Shown: positions 63,033-64,000 of the stretch, piece by piece | How the letters are laid out: the number at the start of each line of letters is the position of its first letter | How positions within the stretch are numbered: position 1 is the first letter of the stretch | Origin: Rhynchopus euleeides | Taxonomy: Eukaryota > Euglenozoa > Diplonemea > Diplonemida > Diplonemidae | Assembly (NCBI GenBank): GCA_963210315.1 | Contig: OY723260.1 | Coordinates: 868,001 to 932,000, forward strand | Length of the DNA stretch: 64,000 bases | Direction: 5' to 3' | Made by a program: the position numbers and the translations under genes | Notes under the pieces: model-generated | What the model was told of the DNA's origin: nothing | The model's input: the letters and a program-made list of their open reading frames with translations, nothing else | Databases searched by the model: none

Positions 63033-64000
63033 TAGAGGAGGCATAGCCTGCTGACCTGGCTGTCTAAAAAATTATTTTTTTAAAAATCGCATTGTCTTTT
63101 CGACCCTATACCAAAAGTGGTCCCAAATCGGTCCGGGACGACCGTCCACAACCGTCCACACTCTCTAAATGCTCGATGTTGCATTTTAAATTCAAAAATT
63201 CACATTTTCCAGCCAACTGGGCCAGTTTCCTTAGGAAAATGGCTCAAAATCGCAAACACTCCATTTCTACGGGCCACCACAGGCCAATAGAGTACCAAAA
63301 TCGGTTTTTTCGCATTCTACGGCCTCAGGCAGACCGTCCACACCCAAAAATCACCCCCAGGTGGTCAATATTGGGGTGTTCTGGCACTTTTTCACCTGTG
63401 GACGGTTGTGGACGGCTGTGGATGGCTGTGGATGGTTGTGGACGGCTGTGGACGGTCTGCCAAGAGGTTACTGGAGGTTGCTAGGCTGCGGGCGGACCGT
63501 CCACACCCAAAAAACACCCCCAGTTGGTCACGATGGGGACGGTACGTCTCTTTTTCGTCTGTAGACGGTTGTGGACGGTCTGCCAATAGGTTGCTCCAGG
63601 ATGCGAGATTGTTCTCGGCATGTAACCGATTGTAACCGATTGTAACCGATTGTTCTTGGCATGTATCCGATTGTAACCGATTGTCCTCGTCATGTAACCG
63701 ATTGTAACCGATTGTTCTTGGCATGTAACCGATTGTCACCGATTGTCCTCGTCATGTAACCGATTGTAACCGATCGTTCTTGGCATGTAACCGATTGTCA
63801 CCGATTGTCCTCGTCATGTAACCGATTGTAACCGATTGTTCTTGGCATGTAACCGATTGTCACCGATTGTCCTCGTCATGTAACCGATTGTAACCGATCG
63901 TTCTTGGCATGTAACCGATTGTAACCGATCGTTCTCGGCATGTAACCGATTGTAACCGATTGTCCTCGTCATGTAACCGATTGTAACCGATCGTTCTTGG
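63033..64000 (+). mobile_element. Element A, copy 3, running off the right edge
   Basis: Begins TAGAGGAGGCATAGC and follows A copy 2 closely through the CCGTCCACA zone. At about 63610 it enters the 31-bp array, where the window ends. The gene would lie beyond the window on the plus strand. Confidence 0.9.

Overview
This window looks like nuclear DNA of a repeat-rich unicellular eukaryote. The evidence is eukaryotic transposon superfamilies, a spliceosomal-type intron that fits two near-identical gene copies, tyrosine-recombinase (YR) retroelements with split direct repeats, and long minisatellites. I cannot name the organism from sequence alone; an alga or alga-related protist is only a guess. 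I see no rRNA, tRNA, CRISPR array or clear host housekeeping gene. Almost everything is mobile elements nested in one another, or satellite DNA.

Layout. 1-70 is the end of a CACTA-like element (family D). 71-1607 is repeat mosaic. 1608-6201 is a hAT element (M) with a perfect 8-bp target duplication and one 1,323-residue gene on the minus strand. 7348-13436 is a 419-bp satellite of 14.5 almost perfect copies, ending inside a Harbinger-type transposase (13433-14341). 15600-18585 is two minisatellites, one split by a foldback element (H, 17458-18373). 19164-31452 holds elements I and J; J is itself split by the large element A (21852-31405). 31458-35531 holds a hAT gene (E), a small TA-flanked element (F) and a hAT-like terminus (G). 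35532-41632 is an almost identical inverted partial copy of A. 41633-46678 is a YR retroelement (B), followed by a fragment of a second family (C') to 48163. 49309-51534 is another hAT-like gene. 51457-60654 is a second copy of H containing D (52315-60127), which contains a whole-looking YR retroelement C (53377-58150) and a small hAT-type element L. 60766-62526 is an 18-bp minisatellite. 63033-64000 is the start of a third copy of A.

Most notable: two unrelated DNA transposons encode transposases joined to deubiquitinase-type folds. Element A has one spliced gene of about 1,894 residues. It carries an RNase H-like core, then a Josephin-like domain, a degenerate OTU-like domain and an OTU domain with its D, C and H motif residues in place. 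Element M joins a USP-like domain, apparently without its catalytic residues, to a hAT transposase. Recurrent acquisition of ubiquitin-handling domains by transposons is the best candidate here for an undescribed system. Family names rest on motif reading only; no database search was run.
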